A stretch of DNA of 15,154 nucleotides. It comes from Anaerolineae bacterium. GTDB lineage: Bacteria; Chloroflexota; Anaerolineae; Anaerolineales; E44-bin32. Below the pieces are notes generated by a model, which saw only the letters and a list, made by a program, of their open reading frames with translations, was not told the origin of the DNA and made no database searches. The position numbers were made by a program, and so were the translations under genes. Positions 14,472-15,154 of the stretch are shown here, in pieces (the stretch's first letter is position 1; each line of letters begins with the position of its first letter). Location: the NCBI GenBank assembly GCA_030598885.1, contig JAUVOZ010000032.1:1-15154 (forward strand), given 5' to 3'.

Positions 14472-15154
14472 ATGCGTACTTCTGACTTCGACTACCACCT
14501 ACCGCCTGAAATGATCGCCCAGCGACCCGCTAATCCGCGGGACTCTTCTCGCCTGCTCGTCCTTGACCGTGGAAGTGGAAGTATTAGCCATCACATCTTT
14601 CGCGATCTTACACGGTTCTTATCACCTGGCGATGCTCTGGTCCTTAACCAGACGCGTGTGTTCCCCGCCCGTTTACCAGCGCGCAAGATCCCCTCTGGAG
14701 GCCGAGCTGAATTGCTACTTCTCAAGCAACTGACCCCGCAGACCTGGGAGACGCTCGTCGGAGGGAAGGGTTTACACCCCGGACGTGAGCTGTCCCTCAG
14801 TGAAGGGATGAAGGGTGAGATACTCGAGGACTTGGGCGGCGCGAGACGGGTGGTACGATTCAACCGGCCTATTTCACTTCACCTCGAACGTATCGGTGAG
14901 ATGCCGCTCCCACCCTACATTTATACCCCCCTCCGACATCCAGACGAATACCAGACCGTCTTCGCCCGCCAATCAGGCTCGACCGCAGCGCCGACCGCTG
15001 GTCTGCACTTCACCCCTCAATTGCTAGCGCAGATCGAGGATAATGGGGTTGAGGTGGTCAAAATCACGCTCCATGTCGGCTTGGACACCTTCGCCCCGGT
15101 CACTGAGGACGACCCCCAAGAGCATCCAATTCACCGCGAGTGGTGCCAAGTAAC
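14472..15154 (+). CDS. queA: S-adenosylmethionine:tRNA ribosyltransferase-isomerase (5' part)
   Basis: Partial: 227 codons from the ATG at 14472, three nt after the DUF2905 stop, still open at the window edge; the full protein is usually about 340 aa. The family is clear from MRTSDFDYHLPPEMIAQRPA at 1-20, RDSSRLLVLDR (23-33), LVLNQTRVFPARL (57-69), the AdoMet/ribosyl-transfer signature GSTAAPTAGLHFT (169-181) and KITLHVGLDTFAPV (197-210). The enzyme transfers and isomerises the ribosyl part of AdoMet to 7-aminomethyl-7-deazaguanine in tRNA, giving epoxyqueuosine. It is the last visible gene of the ruvB-DUF2905-queA row. Confidence 0.97.
   Translation, partial: MRTSDFDYHLPPEMIAQRPANPRDSSRLLVLDRGSGSISHHIFRDLTRFLSPGDALVLNQTRVFPARLPARKIPSGGRAELLLLKQLTPQTWETLVGGKGLHPGRELSLSEGMKGEILEDLGGARRVVRFNRPISLHLERIGEMPLPPYIYTPLRHPDEYQTVFARQSGSTAAPTAGLHFTPQLLAQIEDNGVEVVKITLHVGLDTFAPVTEDDPQEHPIHREWCQV

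Overview
The window is ordinary chromosomal housekeeping sequence, very probably from a member of the Chloroflexota (Anaerolineae-like). This is an inference. It rests on the order rpoC / rplU-rpmA-rpmE, an L31 protein fused to an RNA polymerase alpha-CTD-like domain, a long coiled-coil insertion in RpoC, a DUF4332 helix-hairpin-helix protein, and the ruvB-DUF2905-queA row. No rRNA, tRNA, CRISPR array, insertion sequence, phage gene or frameshifted gene was seen.

Layout. Positions 1-12310 are read almost entirely from the minus strand. In transcription order (right to left) they hold: a coiled-coil/HEAT-like protein of unknown role (12310-11354); rpoC (11091-6826) behind a strong promoter and a leader of about 160 nt; rplU-rpmA-rpmE (6661-5308) behind a promoter with perfect consensus boxes at 17-bp spacing and ended by an intrinsic terminator; then tdk-hpt-cca-dinB (5217-1282), which are thymidine and purine salvage, tRNA CCA addition and translesion DNA polymerase IV; and last a predicted TIM-barrel glycoside-hydrolase-like protein fused to a SnoaL/NTF2-like domain (1215-112). 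From 12574 rightward the genes are on the plus strand: the DUF4332 protein with its own promoter, then ruvB, a small DUF2905 membrane protein, and queA, which runs off the right edge.

Several starts were set by ribosome binding sites, promoters or family N-termini rather than by the longest open frame (dinB, rpmE, rpmA, rplU, the DUF4332 gene, ruvB). Non-ATG starts are supported for rpoC (GTG), hpt (GTG), the HEAT-like gene (GTG) and ruvB (GTG).

How the genes work together. The core is macromolecular synthesis: RNA polymerase beta' next to three large-subunit ribosomal proteins, nucleotide salvage and tRNA end repair, and a DNA damage group (Pol IV, RuvB). The items most worth a second look are the L31/alpha-CTD-like fusion, the structured leaders before rpoC, rplU and rpmE, the apparently leaderless ruvB, and the hydrolase-like/SnoaL fusion. 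I found no clear, wholly new multi-gene system.
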